Assembly (NCBI GenBank): GCA_023257975.1
Contig: JALRAW010000085.1
Location: 1-5,968, forward strand
Direction: 5' to 3'
Length of the DNA stretch: 5,968 bases
Origin: Candidatus Fonsibacter sp.
GTDB lineage: Bacteria; Pseudomonadota; Alphaproteobacteria; Pelagibacterales; Pelagibacteraceae
Part shown: positions 1-5,968 of the stretch, piece by piece
How the letters are laid out: each line of letters begins with the position of its first letter
How positions within the stretch are numbered: the stretch's first letter is position 1
The notes under the pieces: model-generated
Told to the model about the DNA's origin: nothing
Seen by the model: the letters and a program-made list of their open reading frames with translations, nothing else
The model's database searches: none
Made by a program: the position numbers and the translations under genes

Positions 1-1
1 A

Positions 2-238
2 TTAATTTGCGTTAGCTTCTATGTAGGAGATAGCGTCGCCAACTGTTCCAATTTTTTCTGCTTGATCATCAGGAATTGCAATGTTGAATTCTATTTCAAA
101 TTCCATAATTAATTCAACTGTATCAAGTGAATCAGCTCCTAAATCGTTGGTGAAGCTTGCTTGAGGTGTAACTTCATTCTCGTCAACACCTAATTTATCT
201 ACTATAATTGACTTAATTTTTGATGCGATATCAGACAT
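2..238 (-). CDS. acpP: Acyl carrier protein (Bacteroidota type)
   Basis: A complete 78-residue acyl carrier protein, the usual family length. It carries growing acyl chains on a 4'-phosphopantetheine arm in cytosolic type II fatty-acid synthesis. The attachment serine is Ser37 in the signature GADSLD (residues 34-39), followed by the acidic recognition helix TVELIMEFE. The ATG is supported by a strong Shine-Dalgarno 7 nt upstream. The stop codon lies one base from the window edge, so the downstream neighbour (commonly fabF) is not visible. Details such as [32 protein letters not shown] and [12 protein letters not shown] match Bacteroidota ACPs as I know them. Alphaproteobacterial ACPs typically read [25 protein letters not shown] and IPDDAAE. 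GC is about 34% by hand count (81 of 240), higher than the neighbouring operon. The product call is very secure; the lineage call is good but unsearched. Confidence 0.96.
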   Translation of the reverse strand: MSDIASKIKSIIVDKLGVDENEVTPQASFTNDLGADSLDTVELIMEFEIEFNIAIPDDQAEKIGTVGDAISYIEANAN

Positions 239-245
239 TTTTGAA

Positions 246-251
246 CTCCTT
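246..251 (-). promoter_or_regulatory. Shine-Dalgarno of acpP
   Basis: Read on the minus strand this is AAGGAG, with 7 nt before the acpP ATG, which fixes the start codon. Bacteroidota genes often lack a strong Shine-Dalgarno, so this is mildly unexpected for the proposed lineage. Confidence 0.75.
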
Positions 252-276
252 TCTTAGATTGTTTGTAAATTTTCGT

Positions 277-2400
277 TTGCAAAGAAATGAATTTAAAAAA
301 TATAATTCAAAAAAATTAGAGGGTGGAAAAAAATTTCAACTAATAACTGAATACACTCCTGCGGGTGATCAACCAAAGGCTATTTCTTTTTTAAAAACAG
401 AAATATTAAACAACAAAAAAAATCAAGTTTTGCTTGGTGTGACTGGTTCTGGAAAAACTTTTACAATGGCCAAAATCATCGAAGAATTAAATCGCCCAGC
501 CCTAATTCTTGCCCCAAATAAAACTTTAGCTGCGCAATTGTATGGTGAGATGAAAAACTTCTTTCCTAATAATGCAGTTGAATACTTTGTTTCTTATTAT
601 GATTACTACACTCCAGAAGCTTACGTTCCAAGATCCGACACTTATATAGAAAAAGAAGCTTCTATAAATGAACAGATAGATAGAATGAGACATTCGGCTA
701 CCAGATCTCTCTTAGAAAAAGATGATGTTATTATTGTTTCAAGCGTCTCTTGTATTTACGGATTAGGATCTGTCGACTCTTACAGTAAAATGACTTTGAT
801 TTTTAAAAAGAACGAAAACTGTGAAAGAGATAAAATTATTAAAGGACTTGTTGAGCTTCAATACAAAAGAAATGATCAAAATTTTCATAGAGGAACATTT
901 AGGGTTAGAGGAGAAAATATAGAAGTTTTCCCATCTCATTATGAAGATGAGGCATGGAGAATTACAATTGAATATAATAAAATAACTCAGATAAAGTCCT
1001 TTGATCCGCTGACTGGAGCTGACAATAAAGAAATTAATTTAATAAAATTATATGGAAATAGCCACTATATAACTCCTAGACCAACAGTGGAAAAAGCAAT
1101 TAAAGAAATAAAAAAAGAATTAATTGTTACTTTAGAAAAATTCAGAAATGAAAAAAAACTTATAGAAGCACAAAGACTAGAAGAAAGAACTAGATACGAT
1201 CTCGAAATGATTGAAGCTACAGGAAGTTGCGCTGGAATAGAAAATTATTCAAGATTTTTATCTGGAAGAAATCCTGGTGAACCACCTCCGACGTTATTTG
1301 AATATCTTCCTGACAATTGTCTGGTATTTGTTGATGAAAGCCACGTTACTATTCCTCAATTAAATGGGATGTACAAAGGAGATTATACTAGAAAAAAAAC
1401 TTTATCGGATTACGGCTTTAGACTTCCTTCTTGTATGGACAATAGACCATTAAAATTTGAAGAGTGGGATATGATGAGACCTCAAACAATTTTTGTCTCT
1501 GCAACTCCAAGTGAATGGGAATTAAAACAAAGCAAAGGAGTTTTTGCAGAACAAATTATAAGACCCACTGGACTTATAGACCCTCCAATTTTTATTAGAC
1601 CTGCAAAAAATCAGGTAGATGACCTATTGAATGAATGCGTTACCGTTTCTAAAAATAATCAAAGAATACTGGTTACGACGCTTACAAAAAAAATGGCTGA
1701 AGATTTGACTGAATATCTTGACGAAAATGGAGTTAAAGTTCGTTATATGCATTCTGACATTGATACACTTGAGAGAATAGAAATTATAAGAGATTTAAGA
1801 CTTGGTGTATTCGATGTTTTGATTGGTATTAATCTTTTAAGAGAGGGATTGGACATACCCGAGTGTGCTCTTGTTGCGATTTTAGATGCTGACAAAGAAG
1901 GATTCCTAAGATCCGAAAGATCGTTAATACAAACTATCGGCAGAGCGGCTAGAAATGTTGATGGCAAAGTTATTTTGTATGCAGATAAAGAAACGGAAAG
2001 TATTAAAAAAGCTATCAATGAAACTAATAGGAGAAGAACTAAACAAATTGAATATAATAAAAAAAATAAAATAACCGCTCAATCAATCAAATCAAAAATT
2101 AATGATATTTTAGAAGGAGTTTTTGAGAAAGATTATGTTACTTTTGATAATGACATTCCTATTGGTGATAATCTTAAAAAACATTTAAAAATGTTAGAAA
2201 AAGAAATGAAAAAGGCTGCTGACAACTTAGAATTTGAACAGGCGGCAAAAATAAGAGATGAAATAAGAAAACTTCAAGAACGAGAATTAGAAATTAATAT
2301 GAGCAGTAAAATTAGAGTTTATAACGACGATGTAAAAAAAGAATTAATAGGAAGATCAACACAGGGTAAGGCTGGGATGATTGTTAAAAAAAAAAGATAA
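277..2400 (+). CDS. uvrB: UvrB, excinuclease ABC subunit B (start codon uncertain)
   Basis: The damage-verification helicase-like subunit of nucleotide excision repair, which is handed lesions by UvrA and recruits UvrC. Counting from the TTG at 277 (707 residues; E. coli has 673), I see the Walker A loop GVTGSGKT at 54-61, the damage-clamping beta-hairpin [10 protein letters not shown] at 107-116 (Thr where Gln is usual), the Walker B-type DESH from 353, motif [11 protein letters not shown] from 552, and a C-terminal UVR domain at about 640-668 that pairs with UvrC. Stretches such as [16 protein letters not shown] and the tail GRSTQGKAG look alphaproteobacterial. Family homology begins near KLEGGKKF (about nt 313-336), where E. 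coli UvrB would start, yet no ATG, GTG or TTG lies there. In-frame candidates are TTG 277, 259, 241 and ATG 223, the last inside acpP and none with a Shine-Dalgarno. The native start was probably lost at the junction. It is the first gene of the operon. Confidence 0.95.
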   Translation: MQRNEFKKYNSKKLEGGKKFQLITEYTPAGDQPKAISFLKTEILNNKKNQVLLGVTGSGKTFTMAKIIEELNRPALILAPNKTLAAQLYGEMKNFFPNNAVEYFVSYYDYYTPEAYVPRSDTYIEKEASINEQIDRMRHSATRSLLEKDDVIIVSSVSCIYGLGSVDSYSKMTLIFKKNENCERDKIIKGLVELQYKRNDQNFHRGTFRVRGENIEVFPSHYEDEAWRITIEYNKITQIKSFDPLTGADNKEINLIKLYGNSHYITPRPTVEKAIKEIKKELIVTLEKFRNEKKLIEAQRLEERTRYDLEMIEATGSCAGIENYSRFLSGRNPGEPPPTLFEYLPDNCLVFVDESHVTIPQLNGMYKGDYTRKKTLSDYGFRLPSCMDNRPLKFEEWDMMRPQTIFVSATPSEWELKQSKGVFAEQIIRPTGLIDPPIFIRPAKNQVDDLLNECVTVSKNNQRILVTTLTKKMAEDLTEYLDENGVKVRYMHSDIDTLERIEIIRDLRLGVFDVLIGINLLREGLDIPECALVAILDADKEGFLRSERSLIQTIGRAARNVDGKVILYADKETESIKKAINETNRRRTKQIEYNKKNKITAQSIKSKINDILEGVFEKDYVTFDNDIPIGDNLKKHLKMLEKEMKKAADNLEFEQAAKIRDEIRKLQERELEINMSSKIRVYNDDVKKELIGRSTQGKAGMIVKKKR
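280..311 (-). promoter_or_regulatory. Possible Bacteroidota-style -33/-7 promoter for acpP
   Basis: On the minus strand there is TTTG (308-311), then a 20-nt gap, then TTTCTTTG (280-287). The known Bacteroidota consensus is TTTG, 19-21 nt, TAnnTTTG, so the match misses one specified base in the -7 box. Transcription would start around 270-275, leaving a leader of about 35 nt with the Shine-Dalgarno. In such AT-rich DNA a chance match is quite possible. The lineage junction may also lie inside this segment, which would make the match meaningless. Confidence 0.3.
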
Positions 2401-2401
2401 A

Positions 2402-3157
2402 ATGAATAAAAATATTTTGATTACAGGATCCTCTCAAAGAATTGGTAAAGAACTATGTGTATATTTTGCAAAGATGGGATGGAATATCGCTATTCATTTT
2501 AATAAATCAAAAAAACAAGCAATCACACTTAAAAAAGAAATAGAAAAATACGGTGTAAAGTGTGTTTGTATTCAAGGTAATCTTTTAAATACAAAAACAA
2601 TAAAAAAAACAATCACTTTAGCAAAGAAAAGTTTAGGAAATATTAATTGCATAATTAATAATGCTTCTATTTTTAATAGCGATAATATTTTAAATTTTAA
2701 CGAAAAAAGTTGGAATGAACATATAAAAATTAATCTTTTAGCTCCGGCTACCTTTATTAAAGAATTTTCTAAAATTAAAAATCTATCTGAAAATAAATCT
2801 ATTATAAATATTCTTGACCAGAGAGTATTTAAACTAACTCCATATTTCTTTTCATACACCATTAGCAAAACCGGATTACACACAATTACAAAAACTGCAG
2901 CTATGAAATTGGCACCAACAATAAGGGTTAATGCAATTGCTCCTGGTCCAGTCCTTAAAAACAAAAGACAAACTCAAAAACATTTTAATAAACAATCAAA
3001 AAATACTTTGCTTAGTAAGGCTGTTAAAATTCAAGACATATGTAAAACTGCTTACCTTTTAGCAAATAGCGAAACAATTACCGGCCAAGTCATTGCTGTG
3101 GATAGCGGGCAAAGTCTTAATTGGAAAACTCCAGATATCCTTGGGACTAATGAATAA
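2402..3157 (+). CDS. Pteridine-reductase-like short-chain dehydrogenase (FolM/PTR1-like)
   Basis: A 251-residue short-chain dehydrogenase/reductase with a Rossmann fold. The nucleotide loop is TGSSQRIG (8-15), with Arg in place of the usual middle Gly. NNAS (86-89) and RVNAIAPGPV (175-184) are standard SDR marks, and the C-terminus has TGQVIAVDSGQSL. The catalytic serine is replaced by Asp139, followed 13 residues later by Tyr152 and then Lys156. The same Asp/Tyr/Lys arrangement and TGxxxR loop occur in Leishmania PTR1 and are FolM-like, so the likely reaction is NADPH-dependent reduction of a dihydropterin or dihydrofolate. The adjacent folB supports this. Substrate is inferred, not shown; a general SDR role remains possible. 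The ATG at 2402 sits 1 nt after the uvrB stop. An SDR just upstream of uvrC is a recurrent alphaproteobacterial arrangement as I remember it. Confidence 0.85.
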   Translation: MNKNILITGSSQRIGKELCVYFAKMGWNIAIHFNKSKKQAITLKKEIEKYGVKCVCIQGNLLNTKTIKKTITLAKKSLGNINCIINNASIFNSDNILNFNEKSWNEHIKINLLAPATFIKEFSKIKNLSENKSIINILDQRVFKLTPYFFSYTISKTGLHTITKTAAMKLAPTIRVNAIAPGPVLKNKRQTQKHFNKQSKNTLLSKAVKIQDICKTAYLLANSETITGQVIAVDSGQSLNWKTPDILGTNE

Positions 3158-3563
3158 GACAAATATTATAAAACTTTTCGAGGAAAAAAAAAAAAAATCT
3201 AAAGAAATAATTTTTATTAAAAATTATACGTGCAAGGCAATTATTGGTTATCATGCTTTTGAAAAGTCTAAGCCTCAAAAGTTAAGATTTAATGTTGAAA
3301 TTTTAAGCAAGCAAAAAAAAGTAATTGATGGAAATCTTAATTCAGTGCTTAATTATGAGGAAATTATTAACAAAATAAATTTTTTTCTAAAAAAAAAATA
3401 TAATTTTTTAGAATCTTTTGCAAATGATTTTATTTATGAAATTTTTAAGAATAAAAATGTTCTTAATATCAAAATAAAAATTGAAAAACTCAATATAATT
3501 AAAAATACTGAGTCTGTGGGAATAGAATTCTTTAAAACAAAAAATGATTATGAAAAACTTTGA
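3150..3563 (+). CDS. folB: Dihydroneopterin aldolase FolB
   Basis: A 137-residue cytosolic enzyme of folate synthesis that splits 7,8-dihydroneopterin to 6-hydroxymethyl-7,8-dihydropterin and glycolaldehyde. The FolB fold starts near residue 20 (IIFIKNYTCKAIIGYHAFE). Residues matching the known active site are Glu38, Tyr69 (in LNYEEI), Glu88 (in FLESFA) and Lys113 (in KIEKLN); the end TESVGIEF fits alphaproteobacterial FolB. Overall it is divergent and lysine-rich. Residues 1-19 form a charged extension not typical of the family, built around a 14-base A tract. The ATG at 3150 lies within the end of the SDR gene (8-nt overlap), suggesting coupled translation; the frame is open further upstream but only inside the SDR. 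The upstream pteridine-reductase-like gene supports a shared pterin role. The product is fairly certain, the exact N-terminus less so. Confidence 0.86.
   Translation: MNKTNIIKLFEEKKKKSKEIIFIKNYTCKAIIGYHAFEKSKPQKLRFNVEILSKQKKVIDGNLNSVLNYEEIINKINFFLKKKYNFLESFANDFIYEIFKNKNVLNIKIKIEKLNIIKNTESVGIEFFKTKNDYEKL
3184..3197. repeat. 14-base poly-A tract inside folB
   Basis: An uninterrupted run of 14 A residues covers codons 12-16 of folB (end of Glu12, then four Lys AAA codons). Runs of this length can cause polymerase slippage in the cell and insertion/deletion errors in sequencing. The frame is intact as given. Confidence 0.9.
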
Positions 3564-5400
3564 ACAAGGAAAGCAAATCATAAAAAATATAATTCAATTT
3601 CTGCCTAATGGTCCTGGTGTTTATAAAATGCTAGATGATAAAAATGCCATTATTTATGTGGGAAAAGCAAAGAACTTACCAAATAGAATAAATAGCTACA
3701 TTTCAGCTTCTTATTTGCCTATCAGAACAGAAAGAATGATTTCTAGTACAAAAAATCTAGAATTTATTGCAACGCAAAATGAAGCGGAAGCATTATTACT
3801 TGAGGCTAATCTAATAAAAAAAAATCAACCTCGATATAATATATTATTGAAAGATGATAAATCTTTTCCTTATATTCAGCTAACAAAGTCTCATAAATTT
3901 CCACAACTAACCAAGTTTAGAGGTAAACAAAATAAAAATGATATATTTTTTGGTCCTTTCGCTTCTCCAAGTTCTGCAAGTTGGACAATTAAAACATTGC
4001 AAAAAGTATTCTTATTAAGAGTGTGCGACGATTCAATTTTTAATAATAGAAAGAGACCATGCATTTTATATCAAATTAAAAGATGCTCAGCACCATGTAC
4101 AAATCAAATTAATGAAAAAGATTATAATAATCTTGTTTTAGATAGTATTAATTTTTTAAATGGAAAATCAGCTCTTATACAAAAAAAACTTTCTAAAGAA
4201 ATGGAAAATGAAAGTGAAAAATTTAATTATGAAAAAGCAGCAATAATTAGAGATAGAATAAAAGCGTTAACTCAAATTCAATCATCTCAGCAGATTAATA
4301 AAAATAATTTTAATAATGCAGATTTAGTTGTTGCATTTCAAAAAAACAATATTACGTGCATTGAAGTATTTTTTTATAGATCAAAACAAAACTGGGGTAA
4401 TCAAGCTTTTTTTCCAAAGCATGATAAAGACGATAATATAGACGATATTATTTATTCTTTTCTGATTCAATTCTATGAAAATAAAATCCCTCCAGAAGAG
4501 ATTGTGTTAAATAAAAAAATTAAAGATTTAGATCTGATTAAAACTGCTCTAGAAAAAAAATATAATAAAAAAATTAACATAAAAACTGCAAAAAATAGTA
4601 ATGAAGAACTTTCTATAAAATTAGCTATTAAGAATGCACAATTGGCTCTAGATAAAAAACTATTAGAGAATGAAAATAATGATCATTTTTTATCATTAAT
4701 TAACCATGAATTTAATTTGGGTTTTAACCCTGGCCTGATTGAAGTTTACGATAATAGTCATGTTCAAGGACTTAATGCTGTTGGAGCTTTTGTTGTGTTT
4801 GGAAAAAATGGATTTATTAAAAGAAAATATAGAAAATTTAATATATCGAAAACAAACATTAATCCTGGAGATGATTATGGAATGTTAAAGGAAGTTCTTT
4901 CTAGAAGATTTGCAAAAATTAAATCAAATAATGAAGATGAAACTCCTGACTTAATAATAATTGATGGTGGCAAAGGTCATTACAATTTAGCTAGAAAAGT
5001 TTTAGATGAACTTGGGTATTTTAATCTTAATATGATAGCAATTGCAAAAGGTGAGAGAAGAAATCAAGGTGATGAAACTTTTTATTACAATAATAAGAAA
5101 ATCAAAATTAACAATAATGTTTTGCTATTTTTCTTACAAAGATTGCGTGATGAAGCTCATAGATTTGCTATTTTTTCACATAGAATTAATAGAAAGAATA
5201 CTTTTGCTCAATCAGCACTTGATAAGATTGAAGGAATTGGAAAAAGAAGAAAGAAATTACTGTTAAATCACTTTGGATCTGTAAAATTAATAGAGAACGC
5301 AAGCATCGAAGATATAAAAAAAATAGATGGAATAAGTGATTTAGTTGCAAATAAAATCTATAATTTTTTTAATAGAAATAGTTTAATATCTAAAAAATGA
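3544..5400 (+). CDS. uvrC: UvrC, excinuclease ABC subunit C
   Basis: The nuclease of nucleotide excision repair, cutting on both sides of a lesion held by UvrB. At 618 residues it is full length (E. coli 610). Domains in order: GIY-YIG nuclease for the 3' cut (GVY 25-27, YVG 38-40, with Tyr38, Arg48 and Glu87 in the catalytic positions); a four-cysteine cluster Cys161, Cys173, Cys181, Cys185 matching the UvrC iron-sulphur site; a UVR motif at about 213-242 that contacts UvrB; an RNase H-like nuclease for the 5' cut (Asp403 in VYDNSH, Asp474 in IDGGKGH, His539 in RDEAHRF); and tandem helix-hairpin-helix motifs at about 560-612. Every key residue I looked for is present, so it should be active. 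The start is ATG 3544, overlapping folB by 20 nt; ATG 3550 is an alternative, and neither has a clear Shine-Dalgarno. The stop overlaps the pgsA start. Confidence 0.98.
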   Translation: MIMKNFEQGKQIIKNIIQFLPNGPGVYKMLDDKNAIIYVGKAKNLPNRINSYISASYLPIRTERMISSTKNLEFIATQNEAEALLLEANLIKKNQPRYNILLKDDKSFPYIQLTKSHKFPQLTKFRGKQNKNDIFFGPFASPSSASWTIKTLQKVFLLRVCDDSIFNNRKRPCILYQIKRCSAPCTNQINEKDYNNLVLDSINFLNGKSALIQKKLSKEMENESEKFNYEKAAIIRDRIKALTQIQSSQQINKNNFNNADLVVAFQKNNITCIEVFFYRSKQNWGNQAFFPKHDKDDNIDDIIYSFLIQFYENKIPPEEIVLNKKIKDLDLIKTALEKKYNKKINIKTAKNSNEELSIKLAIKNAQLALDKKLLENENNDHFLSLINHEFNLGFNPGLIEVYDNSHVQGLNAVGAFVVFGKNGFIKRKYRKFNISKTNINPGDDYGMLKEVLSRRFAKIKSNNEDETPDLIIIDGGKGHYNLARKVLDELGYFNLNMIAIAKGERRNQGDETFYYNNKKIKINNNVLLFFLQRLRDEAHRFAIFSHRINRKNTFAQSALDKIEGIGKRRKKLLLNHFGSVKLIENASIEDIKKIDGISDLVANKIYNFFNRNSLISKK

Positions 5401-5624
5401 AAATTCCTAACATTTTAACAATCGGAAGAATTCTCATTGCTCCAATATTAATAATTGTTTTCTACTTTCCTGGAGAATTAAGTGATTGGTTATGTTGTGG
5501 AATATTTGTCTTAGCGGCTTTTACAGATTATCTCGATGGATTTTTTGCAAGGTTATATAAACAACAATCAAAGTTTGGTGAATTACTTGATCCAATTGCA
5601 GATAAAGTTTTAGTTGCAACAGCA
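5397..5624 (+). CDS. pgsA: PgsA, CDP-diacylglycerol-glycerol-3-phosphate 3-phosphatidyltransferase (N-terminal part only)
   Basis: The first 76 residues of a membrane enzyme that joins CDP-diacylglycerol to glycerol 3-phosphate, the committed step to phosphatidylglycerol. The start MKIPNILTIGRILIAP is typical of PgsA, with hydrophobic segments at about 9-24 and 31-43. The full CDP-alcohol phosphotransferase motif is present: Asp44, Asp47-Gly48, Ala51-Arg52, Gly61, Asp65, Asp69. Just after it, at DKVLVATA, resemblance to PgsA ends and polynucleotide phosphorylase sequence continues in the same frame. The remaining membrane helices, over half of the usual 180-200 residues, are missing. The ATG shares four bases (ATGA) with the uvrC stop. 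In alphaproteobacteria uvrC-pgsA is commonly followed by moaD-moaE, which are absent here. The 3' boundary is approximate. CDP-alcohol phosphotransferases are hard to tell apart, but the uvrC neighbour favours PgsA. Confidence 0.88.
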
Positions 5625-5636
5625 CAAACTGTCGCA
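5608..5636. other. Chimeric junction, alphaproteobacterial DNA to actinobacterial DNA
   Basis: Within about 30 bases the sequence changes in three ways: PgsA homology stops, PNPase homology starts in the middle of that protein, and base composition jumps from about 30% GC to about 53%, with codons shifting from A/T-ending to many C/G-ending. The joined frame has no stop, which happens by chance one time in three. Bases around GTTGCAACAGC could belong to either parent, so short shared sequence may have guided the false join. A misassembly is the simplest explanation. Confidence 0.85.
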
Positions 5637-5968
5637 GAGCTCGCGGGCACAGCAGATGCTCCTGGCAAGTTTGCAGGTCAAGAAAAACAGATCAAAGAAG
5701 CCGTTCGATCGTTGACTAAGAAGCTTGTTCGCAAGCGAGTTATCGACGAGGGCATCCGCATCGATGGCCGTGGTCCTGCCGATCTGCGTCCGATTTCAGC
5801 CGAAGTTGGTTTGATACCGACAGCACACGGCACTGGTTTGTTTCAGCGCGGTGAGACTCAAGTTCTTAACGTGTTGACAATGGCGATGCCAAAGATGAAT
5901 CAGATGATCGACTCGATCACACCTGAGACCTCGAAGCGTTACATGCACGACTACAACATGGCGCCATG
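5625..5968 (+). CDS. pnp: Polynucleotide phosphorylase, internal fragment (actinobacterial type)
   Basis: An internal piece of about 114 codons, without a native start and open at the window end. PNPase is a trimeric 3'-to-5' exoribonuclease that degrades RNA phosphorolytically. The fragment covers the end of the alpha-helical linker (EKQIKEAVRSLTKKLVRKRV) and the beginning of the second RNase PH core domain, with IDGRGPADLR, IPTAHGTGLFQRGETQ and SKRYMHDYNMAP, roughly E. coli PNPase residues 290-400. The catalytic aspartates and the KH/S1 domains lie outside. The wording RPISAEVGLIPTAHGTGLFQRGETQVLNV resembles actinobacterial PNPase, perhaps Acidimicrobiia, from memory. Its GC near 53% is far from that of the genes before it. 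It sits in frame with the pgsA fragment, giving an open frame from 5397 to the window end that I read as an artefact. Confidence 0.9.

Larger units (their letters stand above)
239..315. other. Probable chimeric junction, Bacteroidota DNA to alphaproteobacterial DNA
   Basis: Left of here is a Bacteroidota-type acpP with its ribosome binding site. Right of here is an alphaproteobacterial-type uvrB. The uvrB frame is open back into acpP but lacks a plausible initiation site where the family begins, as expected if its true 5' end was replaced. The exact breakpoint cannot be placed by eye. It should lie between the acpP Shine-Dalgarno and the first uvrB codons resembling the family (around 316). 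This is an inference from protein signatures; GC changes only modestly across it. Confidence 0.6.

Noticed and set aside
287..319. Short open frame from ATG 287 (10 codons) between acpP and uvrB, possible leader peptide
   Set aside because: There is no Shine-Dalgarno and the region probably spans the junction and overlaps uvrB coding sequence, so nothing supports translation.
1743..2018. Antisense open frame of about 91 codons inside uvrB
   Set aside because: It is the complement of conserved UvrB helicase motifs, has no ribosome binding site, and its product resembles no family I know.
2572..2964. Antisense open frame of about 130 codons inside the SDR gene
   Set aside because: The hydrophobic product is what AT-rich, lysine-rich coding DNA gives on the reverse strand. 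The sense strand encodes a clear SDR.
3387..3411. Inverted repeat CTAAAAAA ... TTTTTTAG inside folB, possible terminator
   Set aside because: The stem is almost all A-T and lies within folB coding sequence mid-operon. Such pairs are expected by chance here.
5042..5266. Plus-strand open frame of about 74 codons within uvrC
   Set aside because: It is out of frame over conserved UvrC RNase H and helix-hairpin-helix sequence, with no supporting signals.
5608..5968. Genomic island or phage insertion into pgsA
   Set aside because: The foreign part is the middle of a core housekeeping gene, with no integrase, att repeat or IS end visible. A misjoin explains it more simply.

Overview
The window reads as three pieces of DNA from different bacterial lineages joined end to end, probably a chimeric metagenomic contig rather than one genome. 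The body (about 300 to 5620) is very AT-rich. Its protein signatures point to a marine-type, low-GC alphaproteobacterium, SAR11-like or another streamlined group. The left end (1 to about 240-310) carries an acyl carrier protein gene of Bacteroidota type. The right end (about 5620-5968) jumps to roughly 53% GC (96 of 180 bases, hand count of 5641-5820) and encodes part of an actinobacterial-type polynucleotide phosphorylase. These lineage calls come from remembered family signatures, not from a search.

Layout: acpP (minus strand, 2-238) faces away from a tight plus-strand operon: uvrB, a pteridine-reductase-like SDR (folM-like), folB, uvrC and pgsA. uvrB and the SDR are 1 nt apart. The SDR overlaps folB by 8 nt, folB overlaps uvrC by 20 nt, and uvrC overlaps pgsA by 4 nt (ATGA), so translational coupling is likely. 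pgsA breaks off just after its complete catalytic motif, and the reading frame runs without a stop into the pnp fragment, which continues past the window. No gap between genes exceeds 300 bases. I see no RNA gene, insertion sequence, CRISPR array or credible terminator.

Function: UvrB and UvrC are the damage-verification and dual-incision parts of nucleotide excision repair. The SDR and FolB between them both act on pterins, so they form a folate/pterin pair inside a repair operon. The SDR has the Arg-containing nucleotide loop and the Asp/Tyr/Lys active site of PTR1/FolM-type pteridine reductases, which makes it a candidate dihydropteridine or dihydrofolate reductase. PgsA would start phosphatidylglycerol synthesis.

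I do not see a previously undescribed system. The points most worth attention are the two junctions, which make a false PgsA-PNPase fusion and leave uvrB without a credible start codon, and the folM-like/folB pair.
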